Shown: piece after piece, positions 18,653-27,856 of the stretch
Numbering within the stretch: the first letter of the stretch is position 1
Layout: each line of letters opens with the position of its first letter
NCBI GenBank assembly: GCA_016718875.1
Contig: JADKBL010000001.1
Span: forward strand, 310,001 to 374,000
Length of the DNA: 64,000 nt
Direction: 5' to 3'
Origin: Bacteroidota bacterium
GTDB taxonomy: Bacteria; Bacteroidota; Bacteroidia; Bacteroidales; VadinHA17
Program-made: the position numbers and the translations under genes
The notes under the pieces: generated by a model
Told to the model about the DNA's origin: nothing
The model's input: the letters and a program-made list of their open reading frames with translations, nothing else
Databases searched by the model: none

Positions 18653-20527
18653 TTACCTCCCCAGATACATCAATAAAATATTAATGTCTGATGGAGATAC
18701 ACCACTAATTCTTCCTGCCTGGCCAATGCTTGTTGGTCTTATTCTAGAAAGCTTTTGTCTTCCTTCGGTAGAAATAGATACAAGCTCATTAAAATTAATA
18801 TCGTCTGGCAACTTTAGATTTTCTAATCTTTTAATTTTGTCGGCTATAACTTTTTCCCTGTGAATATATCCCTCGTATTTTATCCTAATTTCAGCGGACT
18901 CTGAAATTTCAAAATATCTGCTTGAATTAACAGCTTTCAACAATTCAGAACCTTTAATAACCCTTAGAAGTTCTTTTAAATCTACCTGTGGTCTTGCAGC
19001 TATTTGAATTGCCTTTGTTTTCTGTTTAATTCTGGTTGTATTAACAAAATCTAAAAAGCTATTAACTTCCTCAGGGTTTATACTACGTTCTTTAAGGAAT
19101 TCTATTATTTCATCAACCATTTCTTCCTTATGTTTCAATCGTTGGATTCGCTCCTTACTAATTGTTCCTATCTCAAATCCTTTTCTGCTTAAACGCTCAT
19201 CGGCATTATCCTGCCTTAAAAGAATACGGTATTCGGCCCTCGAAGTAAACATCCTATATGGTTCATCGACGCCTTTTGTAACCAGGTCATCAATTAATAC
19301 TCCAATATATGACTCCTCCCTTCCTAAAATAAAACTATCTGATTTTCTAATCCTCAGAACTGCATTAATTCCAGCAAGTAATCCCTGTGCGGCTGCCTCC
19401 TCATAACCCGTAGTGCCATTTATCTGACCTGCAAAAAACAAATTCTGAATTTTCTTTGTCTCTAAACTTGCTTTTAATTGTGTAGGTTGAAAGAAATCAT
19501 ATTCGATAGCATACCCTGGTCTGAATATCTCTACATTTTTCAATCCTTCTACTTTTCTGAGAGCTGCCAATTGAATATCTAAAGGAAGACTACTTGAGAA
19601 ACCATTAATATAATATTCTACAGTATCAATTCCTTCCGGTTCTATAAATAACTGATGGGATTCCTTATCTCCGAAAGTAACAATTTTATCTTCTATACTT
19701 GGACAATATCTTGGTCCTCTTCCTTTAATTTTTCCAGTAAACAAAGGACTAAATTCCAATCCTTTTCTAAGCTGCTCATGAACTTCAGAATTTGAATGAG
19801 TAATATAACAACTTCTTTGTTCTTTTATAAAAGCAAAATCATTCAGATAAGAAAAACCCTTACCTTCATCATCCCCTTTTTGTTCTGTCATTACTGAAAA
19901 ATCGATACTCCGACCATCAATTCTTGCACTTGTACCTGTTTTCATCCGTTCAACAGAAAATCCAAGATTTCTTAATTGCTCACTTAAACCAACTGATCCC
20001 TGTTCCCCAGATCTTCCTCCTTTTACATTACTAAACCCAACATGCATTAAACCATTTAAAAAAGTACCATTTGTCAAAATTACAGCATCACTATAGAATT
20101 TATTACCAAAAGATGTTTCCACACCTTTTACAGTATTATTTTCTGAAATAATCCTTGCAGCCTGTTCCTGCCATATATAAAGATTTTTAGTGTTTTCCAG
20201 TATCTTTCTCCACTCTATTGTAAATTTCTGCCTGTCGCATTGGGCTCTTGGACTCCACATAGCTGGTCCTTTAGACCGGTTAAGCATTCTGAATTGTATC
20301 ATGCTCCTGTCTGTAACTAATCCACTCATGCCACCCAGAGCATCAATTTCTCTGACAATCTGCCCCTTTGCAATCCCACCCATGGCAGGATTACATGACA
20401 TTTGTGCGAGCTTCGTCATATCCATTGTAATGAGAAGAGTTCTTGCTCCCATTACTGCAGCAATATGAGCAGCTTCACAACCAGCATGTCCCCCACCTAC
20501 AACAATTATATCATATTTAAACTCCAT
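18653..20527 (-). CDS. mnmG: tRNA uridine-5-carboxymethylaminomethyl modification enzyme MnmG (GidA)
   Basis: 624 residues, full length. With MnmE it makes the cmnm5 modification on U34 of several tRNAs, using FAD, NADH and a methylene-folate carbon. Motifs: FAD dinucleotide fold VVGGGHAGCEAA at 9-20, MSCNPAMGGIAKGQIVREID near 42-61 with a conserved Cys, TNGTFLNGLMHVG, the second family signature GQINGTTGYEEAAAQGLLAG, and the C-terminal helical MnmE-binding part ending SDINILLMYLGR. It overlaps the ybeY stop (TAATG), so the two are translationally coupled. In many bacteria this gene lies close to the replication origin and par genes, which fits the nearby parS-like sites. Confidence 0.97.
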   Translation of the reverse strand: MEFKYDIIVVGGGHAGCEAAHIAAVMGARTLLITMDMTKLAQMSCNPAMGGIAKGQIVREIDALGGMSGLVTDRSMIQFRMLNRSKGPAMWSPRAQCDRQKFTIEWRKILENTKNLYIWQEQAARIISENNTVKGVETSFGNKFYSDAVILTNGTFLNGLMHVGFSNVKGGRSGEQGSVGLSEQLRNLGFSVERMKTGTSARIDGRSIDFSVMTEQKGDDEGKGFSYLNDFAFIKEQRSCYITHSNSEVHEQLRKGLEFSPLFTGKIKGRGPRYCPSIEDKIVTFGDKESHQLFIEPEGIDTVEYYINGFSSSLPLDIQLAALRKVEGLKNVEIFRPGYAIEYDFFQPTQLKASLETKKIQNLFFAGQINGTTGYEEAAAQGLLAGINAVLRIRKSDSFILGREESYIGVLIDDLVTKGVDEPYRMFTSRAEYRILLRQDNADERLSRKGFEIGTISKERIQRLKHKEEMVDEIIEFLKERSINPEEVNSFLDFVNTTRIKQKTKAIQIAARPQVDLKELLRVIKGSELLKAVNSSRYFEISESAEIRIKYEGYIHREKVIADKIKRLENLKLPDDINFNELVSISTEGRQKLSRIRPTSIGQAGRISGVSPSDINILLMYLGR

Positions 20528-20952
20528 TATGAGATCTTAGAAAATTCCTTTAACCACTTATTTTCAAGTTTATGCATATTATCCCTTTCTATATTTAACT
20601 TATCACTATAACCTGTTAAATGAAGAATTCCATGAATCATTACCCTTAAAACCTCCTCTTTCAAACTAACTTTATAGTTATTTGCGTTAAGTTTTACTGT
20701 ATCCTTACTTATATATATTTCCCCGTTTAAGACTTTTCCGTTATTATTATCAAACGCTATAACATCAGTATTGTAATGATGGTTCAAAAATTTAACATTA
20801 AGTTCCTTTAAAAACCTGTCACTTGTAATTATAAAATTTACTTCCCCCGGTATCATGCCCTCACTCACAATAATTCTATTAAATAAAATAACAGCTCTCC
20901 TCCAACCAGGAAATCTGTAATTTGTTTGCTCGTAAAATATTCGGATTTTCAA
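20527..20952 (-). CDS. ybeY: Endoribonuclease YbeY (rRNA maturation factor)
   Basis: 141 residues. YbeY is a single-strand endoribonuclease needed for 16S rRNA 3' processing and ribosome quality control. The signature region is RVMIHGILHLTGYSDKLN near 104-121, with the first two zinc-ligand His residues. The third ligand, His in the HGxxHxxGxDH consensus of proteobacteria, is absent: the sequence reads GYSDKLNIERDNM, a form I know from other Bacteroidota homologues, so Asp may take its place. The N-terminal half has the usual strand pattern (ISKDTVKLNA). It overlaps the ATPase gene upstream by 4 bp and mnmG downstream by 1 bp. Confidence 0.9.
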   Translation of the reverse strand: MKIRIFYEQTNYRFPGWRRAVILFNRIIVSEGMIPGEVNFIITSDRFLKELNVKFLNHHYNTDVIAFDNNNGKVLNGEIYISKDTVKLNANNYKVSLKEEVLRVMIHGILHLTGYSDKLNIERDNMHKLENKWLKEFSKIS

Positions 20953-21353
20953 GAGACAACATTATTAAAAACAATAGTAACGGAATTTCCCTTCCTGCTG
21001 TACTTTATTTCATCAGCAAGTCGTGACATAATAAAGACTCCGCGACCATTTACCTCTTCGATGTTCTCTGGTATTGTAGGATCAGGTACGCTTTCCGGAG
21101 AAAAACCCGGACCTTCATCCTTAACCTTTATTTTTAACTTTTGTTCCTTAAATTCAATCGTAATATCCACAAATTTCTCAGGCTCTAACTTATTGCCATG
21201 CACAATAGCATTATTTACTGCTTCAAGCAGAGTTATAAGAATCTTGCCATAATTATTATATGATATACCTAGCTCACAGGTAATCTCATCGACAGTATTT
21301 TCAACAACCCTAAGACTTGCTAATTTAGATTCAATCCTGATTTTCTTTAACAT
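20949..21353 (-). CDS. Anti-sigma-type serine kinase / ATP-binding protein (HATPase_c_2)
   Basis: 134 residues, a lone GHKL ATPase domain like RsbW/SpoIIAB. The N box is EAVNNAIVHGNKLEPEKF, the G1 box VKDEGPGFSPESVPDP and the G2 box NGRGVFIMSRLADEIKY, with the closing strand SVTIVFN. Such proteins bind ATP and act in partner-switching pathways, either phosphorylating an anti-anti-sigma factor or binding a sigma factor. No anti-anti-sigma gene or sigma factor lies next to it, so its partner is unknown. It is the first gene of the cluster with ybeY and mnmG (4-bp overlap), an arrangement I believe is common in Bacteroidota. Confidence 0.85.
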   Translation of the reverse strand: MLKKIRIESKLASLRVVENTVDEITCELGISYNNYGKILITLLEAVNNAIVHGNKLEPEKFVDITIEFKEQKLKIKVKDEGPGFSPESVPDPTIPENIEEVNGRGVFIMSRLADEIKYSRKGNSVTIVFNNVVS

Positions 21354-21409
21354 ATAGAATATTGAATATCCTTTATACTCTAAAAAACTATTTTTGTTAC
21401 ATAATTAAA

Positions 21410-22594
21410 CTATTTTTTTGAGAGCCATATTTCAGGATCCAGATATTTTCTTTCATTTTCAAATATCATAAATTTCAAGACACTAATTTTGTTCTCCCTA
21501 ATCTCTGAATACACATCACCTATAGTCTGCTTTAAAGAGACAGACTCTCCCGCTTTTACTTTCACGTTTATAAGGTTAGAATAAACTGTTAAAAATTTAC
21601 CATGTCTAATAATTACAGTCATATTGGCGCCCGGAATTGAAAAAACCTTAGCTATCTCACCTTTAAAAACTGCACGGGCAACAACACTACCGGAGCTTGT
21701 AATTTCTATGCCAATGTTGTCTTCTGTTAAATATTTGAAATCAGGATGTTTTTGCACTCCGTAATGACTTGTGACAATTCCCTTATCAACAGGCCATGGT
21801 AATCTTCCTTTATTATCAAGAAAATTTTCACCTATAAGTTTTTGCTCTATGCTAATATCCTTTACAGCAAGTTTTTTCTTTTCCTCCTCGATTAAACGAT
21901 TAATTTCCAGCTCAATTTTTTTTGCTATTTTCCTTTTTTCATCAAGTTCCTTCGCAAGTTGCTTTTCTTTCTTACCAAGTGATCTTACTATGCTTTGTTT
22001 ATTAGCTTTTTCTTTTTGAAGCATATCTTTCTGATATTCCTCCTTAGATTTAAGTTCAGATACTTTTCCCAAATCTGATTGAAGCTTCTCTTTTGAAATA
22101 ACTACCTGTTCTTTCAATTCTAAAATTGTTTCTGCTTCCTTCCTTCTGAATTTTGTAATTTGCTGCAGGTACTTTAACCTTTTGTATCCCTGATTGAAAT
22201 CTTTTGCTGACAAAATATATACAATATCCGGGGTTCCTTTCTTTGAACGATAAGAATTTAAAACAGCTCTTGCATAATCATTTTTAAGATCAATAAGATC
22301 ACTTTCCATAATTTCTATTGCTAGAGTATTTAATTCTATCCGGTAATTCAAAAGATAGATCTCTTCCCTCATCCCTGATAAAACCAGTTCTCTTAAGTTC
22401 AATTTCTTATTTATGATAGATAATGACTTAATACTCTCAGATTTTTCTCTTGTCGTAGATTTAAGAAGATTATCTACATAAGATATCTCTTCCAGTGTTT
22501 TATTTCTTCTATCTTCCAGTTCAGCCCTTGATTGGGCTTTAAGGATGCCGAATGGTAAAATACAAAGTATTAATATCAAATTTTTTAAATTCAT
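21410..22594 (-). CDS. EnvC-like murein hydrolase activator (degenerate M23 peptidase)
   Basis: 394 residues. A signal peptide (MNLKNLILILCILPFGILKAQ) is followed by a long coiled coil (about 22-250) rich in Lys/Glu, then a C-terminal LytM/M23 fold (about 275-390) with GVQKHPDFKYLTEDNIGIEI and MTVIIRHGKFLTVYSNL. Active M23 enzymes have an HxxxD motif and HxH at the end of the last motif; here HGKFLTVYSNL has Asn where His is expected and the first metal His is lost. It is therefore probably a non-enzymatic activator of amidases at the septum, like EnvC or NlpD. It overlaps the DUF4292 gene by 4 bp within a three-gene envelope operon. Confidence 0.88.
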   Translation of the reverse strand: MNLKNLILILCILPFGILKAQSRAELEDRRNKTLEEISYVDNLLKSTTREKSESIKSLSIINKKLNLRELVLSGMREEIYLLNYRIELNTLAIEIMESDLIDLKNDYARAVLNSYRSKKGTPDIVYILSAKDFNQGYKRLKYLQQITKFRRKEAETILELKEQVVISKEKLQSDLGKVSELKSKEEYQKDMLQKEKANKQSIVRSLGKKEKQLAKELDEKRKIAKKIELEINRLIEEEKKKLAVKDISIEQKLIGENFLDNKGRLPWPVDKGIVTSHYGVQKHPDFKYLTEDNIGIEITSSGSVVARAVFKGEIAKVFSIPGANMTVIIRHGKFLTVYSNLINVKVKAGESVSLKQTIGDVYSEIRENKISVLKFMIFENERKYLDPEIWLSKK

Positions 22595-23343
22595 CTTATC
22601 CTAACCTGTTCATAATTTTTTCCCGGTATAAACTCAATAGTACCCTTATACGGGACATCAATCTTTTCATATTTTAAGATAATTCTCTCAAATCCCTTTA
22701 AATTAGATAATTGAACTTGTGAATAGTAATCTATCTTATCCTTCCTATCACTATCCAAATATTCTATAATAACCGGTCGTGTTTCTATTTCATTAATAAT
22801 TTCTACTGACAATATCTTTTCAGAATAACAATCTATGCAATATTTAAAACCCTTCTCCTTATAATTAGAAATAATATTTAATACCCCTTCATTGCAATTT
22901 ACAGTATCATTTACATTTTCGCCTTTAAAAATAAAATCTCCAAACAATAATGGTAAAAAATACCCGCTATATCCATACTTTAAAATCAAATCCTCTCCTG
23001 AACCATAATATACAATTTTATTAATTCTATCATTAACCAAAAGGGTATCATTCGTTAGAAATACCCTGGCGGCCTCAATACCCGATTTAGATCTTATACT
23101 GATTAAAAATGTATCTGGCCTGTTAAATTTAACAGATGCCAAAAAAGTCCTCCTTTCCCCACCTGAATTAATTTCTATATCTGCCCTTTGTATATAGAAT
23201 GAATAGTTTGTTAAATTCTTCTTTACAATTTTATCAAGATCAACATAATTCTTATTAATAGCATTTCCTCCATCTTGTATCTTAAATACAGAACATCCGC
23301 TAAAGAATAACAGAATAAAATATATTGCTACTTCTTTGTACAA
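22591..23343 (-). CDS. DUF4292 domain lipoprotein
   Basis: 250 residues with a lipoprotein signal ending at Cys17 (ILLFFSGC). The body is a beta-rich sheet with alternating strands, for example RTFLASVKFNRPDTFLISIRS and RVFLTNDTLLVNDRINKIVY, resembling the LolA/LolB-like fold proposed for DUF4292. The family has no proven role; involvement in outer membrane lipid or lipoprotein handling is a guess. The gene overlaps the TPR lipoprotein gene by 16 bp and the EnvC-like gene by 4 bp, a tight order (TPR, DUF4292, M23) seen across Bacteroidota. This points to a shared envelope function. Confidence 0.82.
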   Translation of the reverse strand: MYKEVAIYFILLFFSGCSVFKIQDGGNAINKNYVDLDKIVKKNLTNYSFYIQRADIEINSGGERRTFLASVKFNRPDTFLISIRSKSGIEAARVFLTNDTLLVNDRINKIVYYGSGEDLILKYGYSGYFLPLLFGDFIFKGENVNDTVNCNEGVLNIISNYKEKGFKYCIDCYSEKILSVEIINEIETRPVIIEYLDSDRKDKIDYYSQVQLSNLKGFERIILKYEKIDVPYKGTIEFIPGKNYEQVRIR

Positions 23344-25064
23344 TTTTCTATTTCGATTAAAAGCTCCGTTTTAGTTGAATCCAGTTTAATTGCTTTAGTC
23401 CAGTTCTCAATAGCCTTATCACATTTTTTCAGACTTTTCATTATAAATGCGTAATGCTCATAATTTTCTGCATTCACATCTGTATCATTATTAATGATAC
23501 TTTCCATAATTTTTGCTGCGTCTTTGATTTTACCTCTTTTATATAAAACCCAGGCATATGTATCAAGAAAAGTTTCATTATCCTTTTCTTTCTCTATAAC
23601 CTTCAACGCCATTTCTTCAGCATCCTTTAACCTTGTATTCTGCTCTGCCAGATAATATGCATAATTATTTAGAATTGTGAGATCTTCATCGTTTAGTTTA
23701 ATAGCTTCATCATATGTTTCAAATGCTTTAGTATTATCTTTCATCCGGTAATAAACATCAGCCCTCATTGTAAGAACCTGAATAATATATTCATTATTGT
23801 CTCCTGCAAGAATTTGAGCTTTTCTCAGCTCTTCAAGGGCAATATCATAATTCCCATTTTCCAAAGAACCATTAGCATACAAAAGCTTTGCTAAAAAAGA
23901 TCTGTTAAATTTGGAAGCGCATTCCGCTCCCTTAATCATAAGCTTCTTAAAATCATTAGTTTGCAGATACAATAAAAGCAATTTCTCCCAGGCATAATAA
24001 TTTCCCGGTGCTTTATTTATAATCTCTTCAAGACGTATTATTGCATCTTTTTCTCTTCCAACATTATCCAGGAATTCAGGTCTTAAAAGAGGTACAATAT
24101 CATCATTAGGAAAAGTAGCTTCCAATACCATTATTGAAAGAAGCGACTTATCTATATTTTCATCTGAAAGCTCCTTTAGTCCAATTAGTCGTGAAAACAG
24201 AGACAATTTATCTTCTCGGGCAATATCCGGATTCAAAATAACAGGATTAAGAAGAATAAACAAATCCTCATATTTTTTCTCATTAATCAGGAAATCACAA
24301 ACAGAGAGTTGAATTTGTGGATTATCTGGATTTTCATTCAATAGTTTCTGATATACTTCCTGTGCTTTAATGCCATCTCCCTTTTCCCTGTAAATTTCTG
24401 CAAGAAGAGCATAATACTGGATTCCTGCCGGGTATGACTTTAACAAATCTTCTGTTTTTACCAAAGCTTCATTAAAATCTTTTGCAAGTATCAATGAATT
24501 AATAAATCCTGGAGTTGTTGTTTCATTAATACCGTATTTTAATTCAAGTAACTTATATATCTCTATTGAACTTTTAAAATCATGCTTTTCCAGGTAAAGG
24601 TTTGCCAGGGCTAAAACAATATTTTGCTTTTGAGGATAATATTCAGAGGCCTTTTTGTACACAATAATTGCACTGTCAATATTACCCTGCTGATAATAGA
24701 TACCTGACAACATCATTGTATACCAAATATTTTTATCATCAATCTTATATGCTTTTAGAGCATATCTCTTCCCATTTGTCAAATCGCCTGATGCAATTAC
24801 AATTTGAGCCATCTGGTAATATGCAGCATCGCTACCCGGATTAATTTTTACACATTGTTCCAGATATCTTAATGCGTCTCCTCCATTCCCTAAAAGCTTT
24901 TGTTTCAGCGCTTCCACATAAACATAATCAAAGGCTGCCGCATCAACCTTTTTTAATGTTTTATCCTCATTTAATGTGGCTTTCTTTGTTGCGCATGAGT
25001 TTAGCAACAATCCCATTAACAATATGCTCAGAATTTTAAAATATCTTCCACTCATTATTTCCAT
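23328..25064 (-). CDS. Tetratricopeptide-repeat lipoprotein
   Basis: 578 residues. A lipobox LLLNSC puts the lipidated Cys at 24. From about residue 45 to the end there are many TPR units, for example ALRYLEQCVKINPGSDAAYY, GKRYALKAYKIDDKNIWYTM and KAFETYDEAIKLNDEDLTI. The last unit ends in Cys-Thr-Lys-Lys. TPR solenoids serve as scaffolds for protein complexes, here on the periplasmic face of a membrane. It is the first gene of the operon with DUF4292 and the EnvC-like gene. The ATG at 25064 is used; another Met three codons on would serve equally well. Confidence 0.85.
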   Translation of the reverse strand: MEIMSGRYFKILSILLMGLLLNSCATKKATLNEDKTLKKVDAAAFDYVYVEALKQKLLGNGGDALRYLEQCVKINPGSDAAYYQMAQIVIASGDLTNGKRYALKAYKIDDKNIWYTMMLSGIYYQQGNIDSAIIVYKKASEYYPQKQNIVLALANLYLEKHDFKSSIEIYKLLELKYGINETTTPGFINSLILAKDFNEALVKTEDLLKSYPAGIQYYALLAEIYREKGDGIKAQEVYQKLLNENPDNPQIQLSVCDFLINEKKYEDLFILLNPVILNPDIAREDKLSLFSRLIGLKELSDENIDKSLLSIMVLEATFPNDDIVPLLRPEFLDNVGREKDAIIRLEEIINKAPGNYYAWEKLLLLYLQTNDFKKLMIKGAECASKFNRSFLAKLLYANGSLENGNYDIALEELRKAQILAGDNNEYIIQVLTMRADVYYRMKDNTKAFETYDEAIKLNDEDLTILNNYAYYLAEQNTRLKDAEEMALKVIEKEKDNETFLDTYAWVLYKRGKIKDAAKIMESIINNDTDVNAENYEHYAFIMKSLKKCDKAIENWTKAIKLDSTKTELLIEIENCTKK

Positions 25065-25370
25065 TATGACTTACCCTTTATCCTTTGTCAATCTCATAAA
25101 AAACTTCACCAAATGTCTAATCTAATTTTTCCTTCTTTACAGATAATACCGCAAATTCAAGATTTATCTCTTTTATCCAAATTTTTTCTTAATGGTCAGA
25201 ATTAATTATTGCAAGTGAATTAATTATTGGAATTAGTATTTATAGGAAAGTACACGTCCTTAACGTAACTATATCTACAATCCTGAAATGCATTTCTGTA
25301 AAATAATCTGTAATTGAAATTGCCGATAATTCAATCAGATCTTGCCTGAACCTATTTACAATATTTATAA
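25065..25370. other. Intergenic region without a recognised gene
   Basis: 306 bp of AT-rich DNA between the flippase gene and the TPR lipoprotein gene, both on the minus strand. Any promoter for the TPR-DUF4292-EnvC operon must lie here. I see no open frame with family resemblance, no tRNA and no strong hairpin. Some Bacteroidota have a dut gene at this place; no dUTPase motif is present. Confidence 0.5.
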
Positions 25371-26849
25371 TCATACTTTCTCTTTAACTAAAAAAACAGT
25401 AATCAATTTATCTTTGAATTGCGCATATGCAATAAATATTATGATAAATAAAGTATTGATAAGCAATTCTGTTAAAAGATTAGGATAATCAAAATATAAA
25501 CTGAAAATTACCATTCCAATTGCCATAATGAAATATGGTATCATTTTAACCAAATTATATTCAATTTTATAATGCTTTTCAGCAAAAATAAAAGATATAA
25601 TAATCATGGAACCATATGACGCGATATGTGCCCATGCTGAAGCCATATAACCAAAAACAGGAATAAATAGTACATTTATAAGAATAGTAATAATGGCACC
25701 AATAAATGTTATATATGCACCAAATCTGGTCATATCATTAAGCTTATACCAGATACTATGATTTATATAAATGCCGTATAAAAGATACCCCATACTTATT
25801 ATTGGGACAACAATAAGTGTTTCTCTATAATTTCTTGCAATAATATATTGGAATCCTGATATATATAAATTAATTCCTATAAAAATAAGGAGCATCATTA
25901 TAATAAAATATTTCATAACGAAGGCATATGTTTCCTTTGCATCGGAATGTTTAGCTCTTTCAAAGAAAAAAGGCTCTGCTGCAAACCTGAACATCTGAAT
26001 AAAAAGTGCCATAAGAACACCGATTTTATAGGCTGCTCCGTATTTACCTACAATCGCAAGCCCCTCTTCTTCACCCAGTATCCTTCTCAATAAAACTTTA
26101 TCAATTGCATCATTAATAGACCCACTTAAACCCGCAAGCAAGAGAGGAAAAGAATATATGAACATTTTCTTCCAGAGATTGAAATCAAAAACAAATCTTA
26201 CTCTGAAAATTAATGGAAGTAACATTAATAAAGTGGCACCACTTGATAACAGATTAGCAACAAAAATATAACCTACTTTATAATCTGGATTATAAACTTT
26301 TCTGAACCAGCCATTACTATTTTCATAAATCGCTGGGGCAATTTTAAGTAAGAATAGTACCAGGCCTAAAGTAATAAACACATTAATAAGCTTTATTGCA
26401 CTAAAAAGAATTGGTCTGTTCTCTTTTCTTAAGCGGGCAAATGGAATAGCTGTAAATGCATCAATCGCTACAATTCCTGAAAACATTCTTATATAATCAT
26501 GGTTATCTTTATAATTCATTATAGCAGCAACCGGCTCTATAAATAAATTTGTCAATATAACAAACAGAAGAGAAGTTATAAAAAGGCTAATAAGTGTCGT
26601 GCTGTAAACTTTTTCTGATAACTCTTTATCCTGAACAAACCTGAAAAAACCCGTTTCCATTCCATAAGTGAGAACAACAAGAAGCAGAACCATCCAGGCA
26701 TATAATTCAGTTATAATGCCATAATCACTTGTATTAATGAAAATTCGGGTATAGAATGGCGTTAAAACAGCATAATGTAAGAATCTGGGTACAATTGTGC
26801 CCAAACCATAAATAAGAGTTTGACCAGCAAGTTTCTTAACTTCTTTCAC
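25371..26849 (-). CDS. Oligosaccharide flippase family protein (Wzx/MATE-like)
   Basis: 492 residues, a polytopic membrane protein with about 12-14 hydrophobic segments. The start VKKLAGQTLIYGLGTIVPRFL is typical of polysaccharide-transport flippases, as is TDYGIIT-like DYGIITELYAW near 39-49. The C-terminal half matches the polysaccharide-biosynthesis C domain (EPFFFERAKHSDAKETYAFV, then FIGAIITILINVLFIPVFGY). Such proteins flip lipid-linked sugars across the inner membrane. No glycosyltransferase or polymerase gene is adjacent, so the substrate is open; the position beside the envelope operon is common in Bacteroidota. Confidence 0.88.
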   Translation of the reverse strand: MKEVKKLAGQTLIYGLGTIVPRFLHYAVLTPFYTRIFINTSDYGIITELYAWMVLLLVVLTYGMETGFFRFVQDKELSEKVYSTTLISLFITSLLFVILTNLFIEPVAAIMNYKDNHDYIRMFSGIVAIDAFTAIPFARLRKENRPILFSAIKLINVFITLGLVLFLLKIAPAIYENSNGWFRKVYNPDYKVGYIFVANLLSSGATLLMLLPLIFRVRFVFDFNLWKKMFIYSFPLLLAGLSGSINDAIDKVLLRRILGEEEGLAIVGKYGAAYKIGVLMALFIQMFRFAAEPFFFERAKHSDAKETYAFVMKYFIIMMLLIFIGINLYISGFQYIIARNYRETLIVVPIISMGYLLYGIYINHSIWYKLNDMTRFGAYITFIGAIITILINVLFIPVFGYMASAWAHIASYGSMIIISFIFAEKHYKIEYNLVKMIPYFIMAIGMVIFSLYFDYPNLLTELLINTLFIIIFIAYAQFKDKLITVFLVKEKV

Positions 26850-27015
26850 TTTAAAAAATAATCTGCCAAATATACCTCTAATGATAAAACGATATCTTTT
26901 ATTATCCTTTTTATCATTCTTTTCAAATTGGAAAATATTATTTTCCAGTATCGCACAAAGTTAAATATCTTTGCCCTCGTATTTACAGAACGTTATTAAC
27001 CAATTCTTTAATTTC

Positions 27016-27828
27016 ATGAACATAAAACTTACCCGATTGCTTACCCTGACCATTATTCTTTTTACAACCGCCTGCAATACTCCGGGGGCTGGAGACACTA
27101 TTATGGTATTGATAAAAACCAGTGCAGGCGATATTAAGGTAAAACTAAATAATGAAACACCCATTCATAGGGACAATTTTGTAAAACTTGTAAATTCTGG
27201 TTTCTATGAAGGTATCTCTTTCCACCGGGTCATCAAGGAATTCATGATACAAGCAGGAGATCCTTTAACTAAATATGATTCCGGATCAATTCCGGATTCA
27301 TTAAAGAATTTTACTATTCCTGCTGAATTCAATTCTGTATTATATCATAAAAAGGGGGCACTTGCTGCGGCCAGACAGGGAAATGAAATAAATCCCTATA
27401 TGAGATCTTCAGGAACTCAATTTTACATAGTACAGGGAAAGAAATATACTGATGATGAACTTAATGGTGCTGAGATAAGGATTAACAATCAGATCAAACA
27501 GGGAAAATTCAATATTCTGGTACGTGAAACATCTGACAGTATAAGATCAACAGGATCATCAGCAACAGATGCAGAAATCCAGGAAATTGCATCCGGTAAG
27601 ATGTTCAGATATCTTACCAGTACACCTGATTTCAAATTTACACCTCAACAAAGGATTGTATACACAACAATAGGTGGCACCCCGCGTCTTGATGCAAACT
27701 ATACTGTATTCGGAGAGGTAATAGAAGGCCTTGAGGTAGTGGACAAAATAGCTTCTGAAAAAACAGACCCTTCTGATAAACCACTGAATAATATAACTAT
27801 CCTTAAAACAAAAGTTGTCAGAAAATAA
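27016..27828 (+). CDS. Cyclophilin-type peptidyl-prolyl isomerase lipoprotein
   Basis: 270 residues from the ATG at 27016, the start that gives a proper lipoprotein signal (MNIKLTRLLTLTIILFTTAC, Cys20); an upstream ATG would add 15 unrelated residues. The cyclophilin domain starts at MVLIKTSAGDIKVKLNNETP, with FYEGISFHRVIKEFMIQAGD (catalytic Arg in FHRV), then MRSSGTQFYIVQGK (usual GSGSQFFI), and ends in YTVFGEVIEGLEVVDKIA. About 60 residues rich in Ser/Thr/Gln are inserted between the last two blocks, which I take as a variant loop. It should catalyse cis-trans proline isomerisation of exported proteins in the periplasm. pheS follows 28 bp later. Confidence 0.92.
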   Translation: MNIKLTRLLTLTIILFTTACNTPGAGDTIMVLIKTSAGDIKVKLNNETPIHRDNFVKLVNSGFYEGISFHRVIKEFMIQAGDPLTKYDSGSIPDSLKNFTIPAEFNSVLYHKKGALAAARQGNEINPYMRSSGTQFYIVQGKKYTDDELNGAEIRINNQIKQGKFNILVRETSDSIRSTGSSATDAEIQEIASGKMFRYLTSTPDFKFTPQQRIVYTTIGGTPRLDANYTVFGEVIEGLEVVDKIASEKTDPSDKPLNNITILKTKVVRK

Positions 27829-27856
27829 TTTATACTTGCATTAAAATAACAAAGAA

